NCBI RefSeq assembly: GCF_003008575.1
Contig: NZ_CP027667.1
Span: 493,501-557,500 of the forward strand
Source: Melaminivora suipulveris
GTDB lineage: Bacteria > Pseudomonadota > Gammaproteobacteria > Burkholderiales > Burkholderiaceae_C
Length of the DNA stretch: 64,000 bases
Reading direction: 5' to 3'
Shown: positions 1 to 9,285 of the stretch, piece after piece
Layout of the letters: every line of letters starts with the position of its first letter
How positions within the stretch are numbered: the first letter of the stretch is position 1
Notes under the pieces: generated by a model
The model's input: the letters and a program-made list of their open reading frames with translations, nothing else
The model's database searches: none
What the model was told of the DNA's origin: nothing
Translations under genes and position numbers: made by a program

Positions 1-183
1 CTGCTGCGCGTTGTTCGCCATGGCGCCCAGCAACAGCGGCACGGCCATGGCGGCGGCGCTGTGCGCCTGCTGGGTGTCGAGGCCCAGTTGGCCGGCGATC
101 TGCGCGAGCGGCGCGCCGCTCAGGTGCTGCATGAACTGGTCTGCCAGCGAGCCGGCGGCGGAAGAAGAAACATCGGGGGTCAT
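1..183 (-). CDS. DUF937 (YidB-like) protein, partial
   Basis: The N-terminal 61 codons of a gene that runs off the left edge, starting at an ATG on the minus strand at 183. The Ala/Gln-rich segments LAQIAGQLGLDTQQA and AVPLLLGAMANN match the start of the DUF937/YidB family, small bacterial proteins of unknown function. The frame is open to base 1 with no stop. It shares the minus strand with the downstream-numbered chemoreceptor but is separated from it by about 125 bases. Function unknown; the family call rests on the N-terminus only. Confidence 0.7.
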   Translation of the reverse strand, partial: MTPDVSSSAAGSLADQFMQHLSGAPLAQIAGQLGLDTQQAHSAAAMAVPLLLGAMANNAQQ

Positions 184-308
184 GGGCCTACCTGTGGTGA
201 TTGAAACCGCCTGCCATGGTAGGCCTTGGCACGGCGGCGGCGCGCGCCAAGGCGGTGCGTCTGCACATGTTGACCGTCCATCGGTGAGCCAGCCGGCCCC
301 GGACGCCC

Positions 309-1949
309 TCAGCCAGCGGCGCGCAGCGCCAGTTGCGCCCTGGCGCTGCGCCGCAAGGCCACGGCGTCGGGCTGCGCCGGCGCGGCGCCCTCCAGGCGGA
401 ACACCTGTACCGCCTCGGCCACGGTCTGCGCCTGCACCTGTACCTGGTCGGCCAGTTGCGCGCTGCGCTCGACCAGCGCCGCGTTGTGCTGGGTGATGGT
501 ATCGAGCTGCGCCACAGCGGCATTGACCTGCGAGATACCGGCCAGCTGCTGGCCCGAGGCGCTGGCGATCTGGCCAATCAGGCCGCTGACCTGCTGCACC
601 ATGGTCAGCGTCTCATCCATGGCCCGGCCGGCACCATCCGTGCGGCGCTGGCCCTCGCCCACGCGCTCGGCCGCCTCCTCGATCAGTGTGCGAATCTCGC
701 GCGCGGCCTGCTGTGTGCGCTGCGACAGCGAGCGCACTTCGCCGGCCACAACGGCAAAACCGCGCCCGTGCTCACCGGCGCGTGCCGCCTCGACGGCGGC
801 GTTCAGCGCCAGGATGTTGGTCTGAAAAGCGATGCCGTCGATCAGCTGCGTGATCTCGCCGATGCGGCGCGAGGCCTGGCCGATCTGCGCCATGGTTTCG
901 GCGACGCCGCGCACCGCCTGGCTGCTGCGCTCGGACACCTCCGTGGCCTGCGCCGCCAGCGTGTCCGCGTGGCGCGCCGCGTCGGCCGTGTGGCGCACGG
1001 TGCCGGCGATTTCTTCCATCGATGCAGCTGTCTGTTGCAGATTGCTGGCCTGGCTCTCGGTGCGCTCGGACAGGTCGCGGTTGCCGGCGGCGATGCTGTG
1101 CGCCGCGCCCTGCATGCGTTCGGTCTCTTGGCGCGCATCGCGCACGATGGACAACAGGTTGACGTTGAGCTGCATGAGCGCGCGCTGCAGCTCGCCCAGC
1201 GTGTCCGCGCGGGTTTGCTGCGGCGGCTGCGTCAGATCGCCTGCCGCCATGCGGTTGGCCGCGTGCACCAGTTGCTGCACCGGCGCCACGGTTGCGCCGC
1301 GGGCCCAGATCAGCGCCAGCAGCGTCGCTCCCGCACAGATCGCCCAGGCCAGCGCCTGCGCCGCCAGCCCCTGGCTGGCGCTGGCCGCGCCGGCCCAGGC
1401 GGCGGTGACGAGCACCAGCGCAAACGCCAGCGCCAGCCGCGCCGTCAGGCCCAGCGCCAGCCGCTGGCGCAGCCGCCCGGCCAGGGTGTTGCGCACCACC
1501 TGGCCGTCGCGCAGCAGGTGCACGGTGCGGCCGGCTTCCTTTTCGGCGCGCATGCGGGCGTAGAGCTGCTCGGCGCCCTGCACCTGCTCGGCGCTGGCTT
1601 CAGTGCGCACCGACATGTAGCCCAACGGCTGCCCGCCCTCCATGAGCGGCGTGACGTTGGCCATGACCCAGTAATAGCTGCCGTCCTTGCGCCGGTTCTT
1701 GATGGGCGCGGACCAGGGCCTGCCGCCCTGGATGCTCTGCCACATGTCGGCGTAGGCCTGCTCGGGCATGTCCGGGTGGCGGATCATGTTGTGCGGCTGG
1801 CCCAGAAGTTCCTCACGTGGGTAGCCGCTGACCTCGATGAACATCGGGTTGCAATACAGGATGCGACCCTTGAGATCGGTGGTGGACACCAGCGTATGCC
1901 CCCGTGGAAAGGGATACTGCCTGTCATGGACGGGTAAGTTGATGCGCAT
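309..1949 (-). CDS. Aer-like methyl-accepting chemotaxis protein with N-terminal PAS domain
   Basis: A 546-residue chemoreceptor. Residues about 20-120 form a PAS domain ([15 protein letters not shown], then [10 protein letters not shown]), the arrangement of Aer-type redox/energy-taxis sensors. Two hydrophobic helices follow (about 169-190 and 197-216) with almost no periplasmic loop, so sensing is cytoplasmic. A HAMP segment and the conserved MCP hairpin tip (about 372-410, core [20 protein letters not shown]) complete it. No C-terminal CheR-tethering pentapeptide is seen. The ATG at 1949 was preferred over one at 2054 because it begins directly at the PAS region, where Aer homologues start. 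Whether the PAS domain binds FAD cannot be seen. Confidence 0.88.
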   Translation of the reverse strand: MRINLPVHDRQYPFPRGHTLVSTTDLKGRILYCNPMFIEVSGYPREELLGQPHNMIRHPDMPEQAYADMWQSIQGGRPWSAPIKNRRKDGSYYWVMANVTPLMEGGQPLGYMSVRTEASAEQVQGAEQLYARMRAEKEAGRTVHLLRDGQVVRNTLAGRLRQRLALGLTARLALAFALVLVTAAWAGAASASQGLAAQALAWAICAGATLLALIWARGATVAPVQQLVHAANRMAAGDLTQPPQQTRADTLGELQRALMQLNVNLLSIVRDARQETERMQGAAHSIAAGNRDLSERTESQASNLQQTAASMEEIAGTVRHTADAARHADTLAAQATEVSERSSQAVRGVAETMAQIGQASRRIGEITQLIDGIAFQTNILALNAAVEAARAGEHGRGFAVVAGEVRSLSQRTQQAAREIRTLIEEAAERVGEGQRRTDGAGRAMDETLTMVQQVSGLIGQIASASGQQLAGISQVNAAVAQLDTITQHNAALVERSAQLADQVQVQAQTVAEAVQVFRLEGAAPAQPDAVALRRSARAQLALRAAG

Positions 1950-2309
1950 GGGGCGAGGGTAACCTTGGTGACAGCACGGCGACTGTGAATCAGAGTAGAC
2001 CGGCGCCTTCTCAGCGTTTCCCCGCTGGCGCGAAGACTCAACATCTGCCTGCAATCATCCGCCGCGCGGCGGCGTGAGGAGCCCGGCCATGTAAAGAAGC
2101 ATAAAGCTCATTGACAGGCGGGCGTTTTCAGCGCCGTGGCATGCGACAGTACGCCTTTGCTCGCACGCAGCGGGCACCCACCCATCTGATGCTCCGATCG
2201 CCGCCCGTGCGCTCGCGGTCGGGCTTGCGCTTTCAGCCGTTTCATGATTTCTGCCATCCATGACAGCCCCCGCCCGCACCTGCGACCCACCCAGCCCGGC
2301 CGCGCCGGC
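1950..2309. other. Divergent intergenic region between chemoreceptor and RND efflux operon
   Basis: About 360 bases without a convincing gene. It must hold the start signals of both divergent genes. A perfect TTGACA hexamer lies at 2111-2116 on the plus strand, but no good -10 follows at 16-18 bases. A GC palindrome (about 2062-2075) precedes it. No adjacent TetR/MarR-type regulator or obvious operator was found. Confidence 0.4.
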
Positions 2310-3515
2310 ATGATTGCCTGGCGCCTGGCCCTGGCCGGCGCGCTGGCGCTGTCGCTCGCGGCCTGTGGCGGTGGCAAGTCCGACGCCGCCAAGGCGCCTG
2401 CGCCAGCCGCGCCGCCCGAGGTCGGCGTCATCACGCTGCAGCCCGAGCGGCAAGTCATCACCACCGAGCTGCCCGGCCGCACCAGCGCCTGGATGACCGC
2501 CGAGATCCGCCCGCAGGTCGGCGGCATCGTGCAAAAGCGCCTGTTCACCGAAGGTGCGCAGGTCAAGGCCGGCCAGGTGCTGTACCGGCTTGACGCGGCC
2601 AGCTTCGAGGTCGCCTTGACCGCCGCCGAAGCCCAGCTGACCAAGGCGCGCACGACGCTGGCCACGGCGCAATCCAACGCCCGGCGCAACGCCGAGCTGG
2701 TCAAGATCGACGCCATCAGCCGCCAGGTCTATGACGACAGCCAGGCTGCCGCAGCGCAGGCCGAGGCCGAAGTTGCCGTGGCCGGCGCCGCCGTGCAGGC
2801 CGCGCGCATCAACCTGGGCTACACGCGCATCAAGTCGCCGATCGCCGGGCGCACCAGCACGTCGACCGTCACGCCCGGCGCGCTGGTCACGGCCAACCAG
2901 GGGGCGGCGCTGACCACGGTGACGCAGACCGATCCGCTGTACGTGGACGTCATGCAGACCAGCACGGAGCTGCTGCGCCTGAAGGGCGATCTGGCCAGCG
3001 GCCGCATCCAGCGCGCCGAGGGCGGCAAGGACGGCGAGGCGCGCGTGACCATCGTGCTGGACGACGGCAGCCGCTACGCGCACGCCGGGCGCCTGCAGTT
3101 CAGCGGCGTGCAGGTCAATCCCGGCACCGGCGCCATCACGCTGCGCGCCGTGGTGCCGAACCCGGACGGCTTGCTGATGCCGGGCATGTACGTGCGCGCG
3201 GTGCTGGACACCGGATCGCGCGAGCAGGCGCTACTGGCGCCGCAGCAATCCGTCACGCGCGACCCGGCGGGCAATGCCAGCGTGCTGGTGGTGGGCGAGG
3301 GCGACAAGGTCGAGCGCCGGCGCATCGTCACCGGCGCCGCCGTGGGCAACCGCTGGGAGGTGCTGTCGGGCCTGGCAGCCGGCGAGCGCGTGCTGGTCGA
3401 CGGCGCGCAGCGCGCACGCCCTGGCGAGCGCGTCAAGCCCGTGCCGTGGACGCCGCGCGCCCCGGCCGCCACCGCCAGCGCGCCCGCCGCCCCTGCCTCT
3501 GCCCCGGCCCGCTGA
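2310..3515 (+). CDS. RND efflux periplasmic adaptor (membrane fusion) lipoprotein, AcrA/MexA family
   Basis: About 401 residues. A lipoprotein signal peptide ends in the lipobox LAAC (Cys19 from this start), so the protein is probably lipid-anchored in the inner membrane facing the periplasm. The barrel-sandwich half-motif EIRPQVGGIVQKRLFTEGAQVKAGQVLYRLD, the long coiled-coil hairpin and the second lipoyl half (YTRIKSPIAGRTS) follow in the usual order. It bridges the pump and outer-membrane channel encoded next. An in-frame ATG at 2244 would add 22 residues before the signal peptide; I prefer 2310 because it gives a canonical signal. The C-terminus is an Ala/Pro-rich tail. Confidence 0.92.
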   Translation: MIAWRLALAGALALSLAACGGGKSDAAKAPAPAAPPEVGVITLQPERQVITTELPGRTSAWMTAEIRPQVGGIVQKRLFTEGAQVKAGQVLYRLDAASFEVALTAAEAQLTKARTTLATAQSNARRNAELVKIDAISRQVYDDSQAAAAQAEAEVAVAGAAVQAARINLGYTRIKSPIAGRTSTSTVTPGALVTANQGAALTTVTQTDPLYVDVMQTSTELLRLKGDLASGRIQRAEGGKDGEARVTIVLDDGSRYAHAGRLQFSGVQVNPGTGAITLRAVVPNPDGLLMPGMYVRAVLDTGSREQALLAPQQSVTRDPAGNASVLVVGEGDKVERRRIVTGAAVGNRWEVLSGLAAGERVLVDGAQRARPGERVKPVPWTPRAPAATASAPAAPASAPAR

Positions 3516-3521
3516 CCCGCC

Positions 3522-6500
3522 ATGGCCCAGTTCTTCATCAACCGCCCCGTCTTCGCGTGGGTGCTGGCCATCGTCGTCATGCTGGCCGGCGCGCTGTCCA
3601 TCTTCACGCTGCCGCTGGAGATGTACCCGGACATCGCCCCGCCGCGCGTGACCATCAACACCACCTACACCGGCGCCTCGGCCGAGACGGTGGAAAACTC
3701 GGTCACCCAGGTCATCGAGCAGCAGCTCAAGGGACTGGACAACCTGCTGTACATGCAGTCCACCAGCGACTCGGCCGGGCGCTCGCGCACCACGCTCACT
3801 TTTGCGCCCGGCGCCAACATCGACGTGGCGCAGGTGCAGGTGCAAAACAAGCTGCAGGGCGCGCTCAACCGCCTGCCAGAGGCCGTGAAAAGCCGCGGCG
3901 TGTTCGTCAACAAGGGCGGGCAGGACTACCTGGTCACCTACGTCTTCACCTCGCCCGACCCGCACGTGTCGCAGGTGACCATTGGCGACTACCTGACCAG
4001 CAACGTGGTCGACGTGATCGCCCGCGTCGACGGCGTGGGCGACGTGACGGTGTTCGGCACCAGCTACGCCATGCGCATCTGGATGGACCCGGCGCTGATG
4101 GAAAAGTACGCGCTGATGCCCTCGGACGTGGTGGCGGCGCTCAACGCGCAGAACGCCCAGGTCTCCGCTGGCCAGCTGGGCGCGCTGCCCGCCGTGCCGG
4201 GGCAGATGCTCAACGCCACGGTGACGGCGCGCTCCAAGCTGCAAACCGTGGAGGAGTTTCGGGACATCGTGCTGCGCGCCCTGCCCGACGGCTCGGTCGT
4301 GACGCTGGCCGACGTGGCGCGCGTGGCACTGGAGGCCGACAACCTGACGGTGCGCTCCATCCTGAACGGCCAGCCCGGCGCGGGCCTTGGCATCGTGCTG
4401 GCCGACGGCGCCAATGCCATGCAGGTAGGCGACGCGGTGGCGGCAAAGATCGCGGAGCTGGCGCCATACTTTCCCGACGGCATCACCGGCTTCGTCAGCT
4501 CGGACAGCACGCCGTTCGTGCGCGCGTCGCTGCGCGAGGTGGTCAAGACGCTGGCAGAGGCCATGCTGCTGGTCACGCTGGTCATGTTCGTCTTCCTGCA
4601 GAACCTGCGCGCCACCTTGATCCCGGCGATCGCCGTGCCGGTGGTGTTGCTGGGCACGCTGGGCGTGCTCTCGGCCATGGGCTACTCCATCAACATGCTG
4701 ACCATGTTCGCGCTGGTGCTGGCCATCGGCCTGCTGGTGGACGACGCCATCGTGGTGGTGGAGAACGTCGAGCGCGTGATGAGCGAGGAAGGCCTTTCGC
4801 CCAAGGAGGCCACGCGCAAGTCCATGCGCGAGATCATGCCGGCGCTGGTGGGCATCGGCCTCACGCTGTCGGCGGTGTTCATCCCCATGGCGTTTTTCGC
4901 CGGCTCGGTGGGCGTCATCTACCGGCAGTTCTCGGTGACCATCGTCGCGGCCATGGCGCTGTCGGTCTTCGTGGCGCTCACCCTCACGCCGGCGCTGTGC
5001 GCCACGCTGCTCAGGCCCATCGCGCACGACAAGCATGGCCGCACGCCACGCCCAGGGCCGCTGGGGTGGGTGGACCGGTTCTTCAACGGCTTCAACCGCC
5101 ACTTTGACGCCGGCGCGTCGCGCTACCAGGGCGCGGTGGCGCGCCTGCTGCGCCGCACGCTGCGCATGGCGCTGCTGTTCGGTGTGGTGCTGGCGGCGGT
5201 GGCCTTCATGTTCCGAGCGCTGCCCACGTCGTTCCTGCCCAACGAGGACCAGGGCTTCGTGCGCGTCAACGTCACCCTGCCCTCCGGCGCCACCGACGCA
5301 CGCCTGGCCGACGTCATGGACCAGGTGCGCCTGTACTTCAAGGACCAGCCGGAAGTCTTCAGCACCAACGCCATCCTGGGCTTCAATGGCAACCAGAGTT
5401 CGGGCAGCATGTTCGTGCGGCTGACCTCGTGGGACCAGCGGCCGCTGCCCGGCCAGTCCGCCGATGCGATAGCGCGCCAGGCCAACAAGGCGCTCTCGCG
5501 CATCCGCGACGCGCGCATCTTCGTCACGCTGCCGCCGCCGGTGCGCGGCCTGGGCTCCAGCGCCGGCATCAACTTCGTGCTGAAGGACTTGAACGGCCTG
5601 GGCCACGACGCGCTCATGAAAGCCAAGGACGACCTGATCGCCGCCGCGCGCCAGGTGCCGCAGCTGGCCAACACGCGCACCACGGGTTTTGACGACACCT
5701 CGGAGCTGAAGGTCGACGTGGACGACCGCAAGGCCGCCGCCCTGGGCCTGGCGACGGCCGACGTCAACGGCGTGCTCTCGGCGGCGCTGGGCGGCAGCTA
5801 TGTGAACGACTTCGTGCACCAGGGCCGTGTCAAGCGCGTGTACCTGCAGGGCGACGCGCCCTACCGCATGCTGCCGCAGGACATCGGCCAGTGGTCGGTG
5901 CGCAATCGCAACGGCGAGATGGTGCGCTTCGCCTCGTTCGCCACCACGGCCTGGACCAGCGGCTCACCCCAGCTCATGCGCTACAACGGCAGCCCGGCCC
6001 TGGAGATGGAGGCCAACACGGCGCCTGGCGCGAGTTCGGGCGATGCCATGGCCGCCGTGGAAGCCATCATCGCCAGGATGCCGCCCGGCATCGGCTTCGA
6101 GTGGACCGGCGCCTCGCTGCAGGAGCGCCAATCCGGCTCACAGGCGCCCGTGCTGTATGCCGTGTCCATCCTGTTCGTGTTCCTGTGCCTGGCCGCACTG
6201 TACGAGAGCTGGAGCGTGCCGTTTTCCGTCATGCTGGCCGTGCCGCTGGGCGTGATCGGCGCGCTGATTGCCACCTACACACGCGGCATGGCCAACGACG
6301 TGTACTTCCAGGTGGGCCTGCTCACTACCGTGGGCCTGGCTTCCAAGAACGCCATCCTGATCGTCGAGTTCGCGGTGCAGCTGCAGGAGCGCGGCCTGGG
6401 ACTCATCGACGCCACCGTGCAGGCCGTGCGCCTGCGCCTGCGGCCCATCCTGATGACCTCGCTGGCCTTCGGCTTCGGCGTGCTGCCGCTGGCGATCGGC

Positions 6501-6695
6501 ACCGGCGCGGGCGCGGGCGGGCGGCAGGCGATTGGCACCGCCGTGCTGGGCGGCATGGTGTTTTCCACGCTGCTGGGCATCTTCTTCGTGCCGGTGTTCT
6601 TCCTGGTCGTGCGCCGGCTGTTCACGCGCGGCACGCCTGATGCCGCTGCTGGCAACGCGCCCGCCGCTGCAGAGCCCACATCCGCCGCGCCATGA
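3522..6695 (+). CDS. RND multidrug efflux pump, inner-membrane transporter (AcrB/HAE1 type)
   Basis: 1057 residues, the normal length for the HAE1 family, with twelve membrane segments and two large periplasmic loops. The proton-relay aspartates lie in GLLVDDAIVVVENVERV at Asp407-Asp408, the same positions as in E. coli AcrB, and the partner lysine is in GLASKNAILIVEFA (Lys942). It would use the proton motive force to drive drugs or solvents through the tripartite complex. It starts 6 bases after the adaptor gene and its TGA overlaps the next ATG by 4 bases, so the three genes are translationally coupled. Substrate range cannot be read from the sequence. Confidence 0.95.
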   Translation: MAQFFINRPVFAWVLAIVVMLAGALSIFTLPLEMYPDIAPPRVTINTTYTGASAETVENSVTQVIEQQLKGLDNLLYMQSTSDSAGRSRTTLTFAPGANIDVAQVQVQNKLQGALNRLPEAVKSRGVFVNKGGQDYLVTYVFTSPDPHVSQVTIGDYLTSNVVDVIARVDGVGDVTVFGTSYAMRIWMDPALMEKYALMPSDVVAALNAQNAQVSAGQLGALPAVPGQMLNATVTARSKLQTVEEFRDIVLRALPDGSVVTLADVARVALEADNLTVRSILNGQPGAGLGIVLADGANAMQVGDAVAAKIAELAPYFPDGITGFVSSDSTPFVRASLREVVKTLAEAMLLVTLVMFVFLQNLRATLIPAIAVPVVLLGTLGVLSAMGYSINMLTMFALVLAIGLLVDDAIVVVENVERVMSEEGLSPKEATRKSMREIMPALVGIGLTLSAVFIPMAFFAGSVGVIYRQFSVTIVAAMALSVFVALTLTPALCATLLRPIAHDKHGRTPRPGPLGWVDRFFNGFNRHFDAGASRYQGAVARLLRRTLRMALLFGVVLAAVAFMFRALPTSFLPNEDQGFVRVNVTLPSGATDARLADVMDQVRLYFKDQPEVFSTNAILGFNGNQSSGSMFVRLTSWDQRPLPGQSADAIARQANKALSRIRDARIFVTLPPPVRGLGSSAGINFVLKDLNGLGHDALMKAKDDLIAAARQVPQLANTRTTGFDDTSELKVDVDDRKAAALGLATADVNGVLSAALGGSYVNDFVHQGRVKRVYLQGDAPYRMLPQDIGQWSVRNRNGEMVRFASFATTAWTSGSPQLMRYNGSPALEMEANTAPGASSGDAMAAVEAIIARMPPGIGFEWTGASLQERQSGSQAPVLYAVSILFVFLCLAALYESWSVPFSVMLAVPLGVIGALIATYTRGMANDVYFQVGLLTTVGLASKNAILIVEFAVQLQERGLGLIDATVQAVRLRLRPILMTSLAFGFGVLPLAIGTGAGAGGRQAIGTAVLGGMVFSTLLGIFFVPVFFLVVRRLFTRGTPDAAAGNAPAAAEPTSAAP

Positions 6696-8209
6696 CTGTG
6701 ATGCCATCCCTTACCCTCTCGCGCGCGCCGCTGCTGTTGACCGCGCCCCTGCTGCTGTCCGCGTGCATGTCGCTGGCACCGCCGCACCAGGCGCCGGCGC
6801 TGCCCGTACCCGCCACCTTCGACGCCGCCGCTCCCGGCCCGGCGCCGCTGCTGCCCGGCGGCAGCGGCACGTCCTTTGTGCTCGACGCGCGCCTGCGCAC
6901 CCTGCTGGGAATGGCGCTGGCCGACAACCGCGATCTGCGTGTGGCGGTGCTGGCGGTGGAGCGCGCCCGTGCCCAATACGGCATCGCCCAGGCCGAGCGC
7001 CTGCCCACGCTGAACGCTGGCGCCAGCGCCAGCCGCACGCGTACCGCCGACGACCTGACGCCCGCCGGCCGCGGCAACACCGCCAGCCAGTACAGCGCCA
7101 GCATCGGCCTGGCCAGCTGGGAGATCGATTTCTGGGGCCGCGTGCGCAACCTGAACGAGGCCGCGCTGCAGGAATTCCTGCGCAGCCAGGCCAACCGCGA
7201 CAGCGCGCGCATCGCCCTGGGCGCCGAGGTCATGCTGACCTGGCTGAACCTGGACGCCGACGCGCGCCGCCTGCACCTGGCGCGCGCCACGCTGGCCACG
7301 CGCGAGCGGCAGCTGGAACTGACGCGCCGCACGCACGAACTGGGCGCCGCCTCGGGCCTGACGCTGGCGCAGGTGCAGACCACGGTGGACAGCGCGCGCG
7401 TCGACGCCGCCGCCTTCGAAACACTGGTGGCGCGCGGGCGCAACGCCCTGGCGCTGCTGATCGGCAACCCTGTGCCAGATAACCTGCTGCCGGCCAGCGT
7501 CACCGCGCCCGCCCCGCCGCTGCGCAGCGACGTTGCGCAGGGCGAGGCGCCGCGTCTGCAGGCAGCGCCGGAGCCCGCCACCGCCCTGCCCGATCTGCCC
7601 GCCGGCGCCCCGTCGCAACTGCTGTTGGCGCGCCCGGACGTGCGCGCCGCCGAGCACGCGCTGGCGGCCAGCAACGCGCAGATCGGCGTGGCGCGCGCGG
7701 CGTTCTTCCCGTCCATCACGCTCACCGCCAGCGCCGGCACGGCCAGCAATGAGCTGTCCGGCCTGTTCGCCGGCGGCAACGGCATCTGGAGCTTTGCGCC
7801 GCAGATCCGCCTGCCGATCTTCGACGCCGGACGCAACCAGGCCAACCTGCGCGTGGCCGAGGTGGCGCGCGAGACCGCCCTGGCGCAGTACGAGCGCGTG
7901 ATCCAGGTGGCGTTTCGCGAGGTCATGGACGCGCTGGCCGACCGCGCCACGCTGGACGAGCGGCTGGCCGCGCAGCGCTCGCTGGCCGCCGCCGCGCAGC
8001 GCGCGCTGGAGTTGTCGCAGGCGCGCTTTCGCCTGGGCGCCGACAACTACCTGGCGGTGCTCGACGCCGAGCGCGCGCTGTATGCCGCGCAGCAAGGCCT
8101 GATCGGGCTGCGCCTGGCCGAGCAGGCCAACCGCGTGGCGCTGTTTCGCGCCCTGGGCGGGCAGTGGCAGGCGCAGGCGGGCGCGCCCGCCGAACTATCA
8201 AAACCATAG
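6692..8209 (+). CDS. RND efflux outer-membrane factor lipoprotein (NodT/OprM family)
   Basis: 505 residues. The signal peptide ends in the lipobox LLSAC (Cys25). Two homologous OEP repeats follow, each with long helices and strands (for example ASIGLASWEIDFWGRVRNLNEAA and FAPQIRLPIFDAGRNQANL). It forms the outer-membrane beta-barrel and periplasmic tunnel of the efflux system. The ATG overlaps the pump's stop codon by 4 bases. The last residues (ELSKP) and the TAG are provided by a copy of the dispersed repeat described below, so the ancestral C-terminus may have been slightly different. Confidence 0.93.
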   Translation: MTVMPSLTLSRAPLLLTAPLLLSACMSLAPPHQAPALPVPATFDAAAPGPAPLLPGGSGTSFVLDARLRTLLGMALADNRDLRVAVLAVERARAQYGIAQAERLPTLNAGASASRTRTADDLTPAGRGNTASQYSASIGLASWEIDFWGRVRNLNEAALQEFLRSQANRDSARIALGAEVMLTWLNLDADARRLHLARATLATRERQLELTRRTHELGAASGLTLAQVQTTVDSARVDAAAFETLVARGRNALALLIGNPVPDNLLPASVTAPAPPLRSDVAQGEAPRLQAAPEPATALPDLPAGAPSQLLLARPDVRAAEHALAASNAQIGVARAAFFPSITLTASAGTASNELSGLFAGGNGIWSFAPQIRLPIFDAGRNQANLRVAEVARETALAQYERVIQVAFREVMDALADRATLDERLAAQRSLAAAAQRALELSQARFRLGADNYLAVLDAERALYAAQQGLIGLRLAEQANRVALFRALGGQWQAQAGAPAELSKP

Positions 8210-8256
8210 CTACATGCGGTTGATTCACGCCGACTGAGGGCCAATCTGGCTTGAAA
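8194..8256 (+). repeat. Dispersed repeat copy 1
   Basis: Forward copy with the core CGCCGACTGAGGGCC. The left end contains CTAT...ATAG arms and overlaps the last codons and the TAG stop (8207-8209) of the outer-membrane factor gene. Confidence 0.8.
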
Positions 8257-8340
8257 TGAGGGGCTGAAGAAACTTATAACCAGCCGTCATCAGGCCCACA
8301 GCACAATGCGCGCCAAATCCACCACCGCAAGTGCCAGGCC

Positions 8341-9225
8341 ATGAACACCACTCCTCTTTCCGGAGCCGCTCGCCCGCTGCGCAGCGCCGCAGCCCGCAGC
8401 GCAACGCGCCACGTGCCGCAGCCCGGCCGCTGCACCCTGGTGGGCGCCGGGCCGGGCGATCCCGAACTGCTGACCCTGAAAGCGGCGCGGGCGATTGCCG
8501 CCGCCAGCGTGCTGCTGGTCGACGACCTGGTGGGCGAGGACATCGTCGCCCTGGCCGCGCCCGGCGCGCGCATCGTGCGCGTGGGCAAGCGCGGCGGCCT
8601 TCGCAGCACGCCGCAGGCCTTCATCGAAAAGCTCATGATCGCCGAGGTGCGCCGGGGCGGGACGGTGGTGCGGCTCAAGGGCGGCGATCCCTTCATCTTC
8701 GGCCGCGGCGGCGAGGAGGTGCAGGCGCTGCGCGCCGCAGGCATCGAGCCGCAGGTCATCAATGGCGTTACCTCCGGCCTGGCGGCGCCCACCATGCTGG
8801 GCGTGCCGCTGACGCACCGCGAACACGCTCAGGGTGTGCTGCTGCTCACGGGCCACAACCAAAGCGGTGCCGCGCCGACCGACTGGGCGCTGCTCGGCGC
8901 CACGGCACGCCAGGCGCACCTGACGCTGGTCGTCTACATGGGCGTTCGCGGCGCGCGCGCCATCCAGGATGGGCTGCTGGCCGGCGGCCTGCCGCCGCAC
9001 ACGCCGGTGGCCGTGGTGCAGCACGCCACGCTGGCGCACCAGCGCCAGGCCATCACCACGCTGAGCGCGCTGGCGCAGACCATCGCCCGCGACGGCCTGG
9101 CCAGCCCCAGCGTGATCGTCGTCGGCGACGTGGTGCGCGGCGCCCGCGCGCTGGCCGATGCCGCAGCGCCTGCCGCGTCCGGCCACTCGGGAAAGTCCCC
9201 AGCGACCACGCGCCGGTGCGCCTGA
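8341..9225 (+). CDS. cobA: Uroporphyrinogen-III C-methyltransferase (SUMT)
   Basis: 294 residues, a stand-alone SUMT domain. It would transfer two methyl groups from S-adenosylmethionine to uroporphyrinogen III, giving precorrin-2 for siroheme and cobalamin. Diagnostic motifs are VGAGPGDPELLTLKA (SAM loop), LVGEDI, RLKGGDPFIFGRGGEE and the TSGLAAPTMLGVPLTHR stretch. There is no CysG N-terminal dehydrogenase domain, so it is the single-function form. An Arg/Ala-rich leader of about 30 residues precedes the domain; a start farther in is possible. No cobalamin or nitrite/sulfite genes adjoin it. Confidence 0.92.
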   Translation: MNTTPLSGAARPLRSAAARSATRHVPQPGRCTLVGAGPGDPELLTLKAARAIAAASVLLVDDLVGEDIVALAAPGARIVRVGKRGGLRSTPQAFIEKLMIAEVRRGGTVVRLKGGDPFIFGRGGEEVQALRAAGIEPQVINGVTSGLAAPTMLGVPLTHREHAQGVLLLTGHNQSGAAPTDWALLGATARQAHLTLVVYMGVRGARAIQDGLLAGGLPPHTPVAVVQHATLAHQRQAITTLSALAQTIARDGLASPSVIVVGDVVRGARALADAAAPAASGHSGKSPATTRRCA

Positions 9226-9285
9226 ACAATCGCGCCGGCGCGGCGCTGCCTGCCGCGCACCGAGCCCCAGAGCCAGGAGATGCGT

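Noticed and set aside
3231..5819. An 862-codon open frame on the minus strand opposite the AcrB-like gene
   Set aside because: It is His/Arg-rich with no family motif and mirrors a clear RND pump on the other strand; high GC makes such shadows common.
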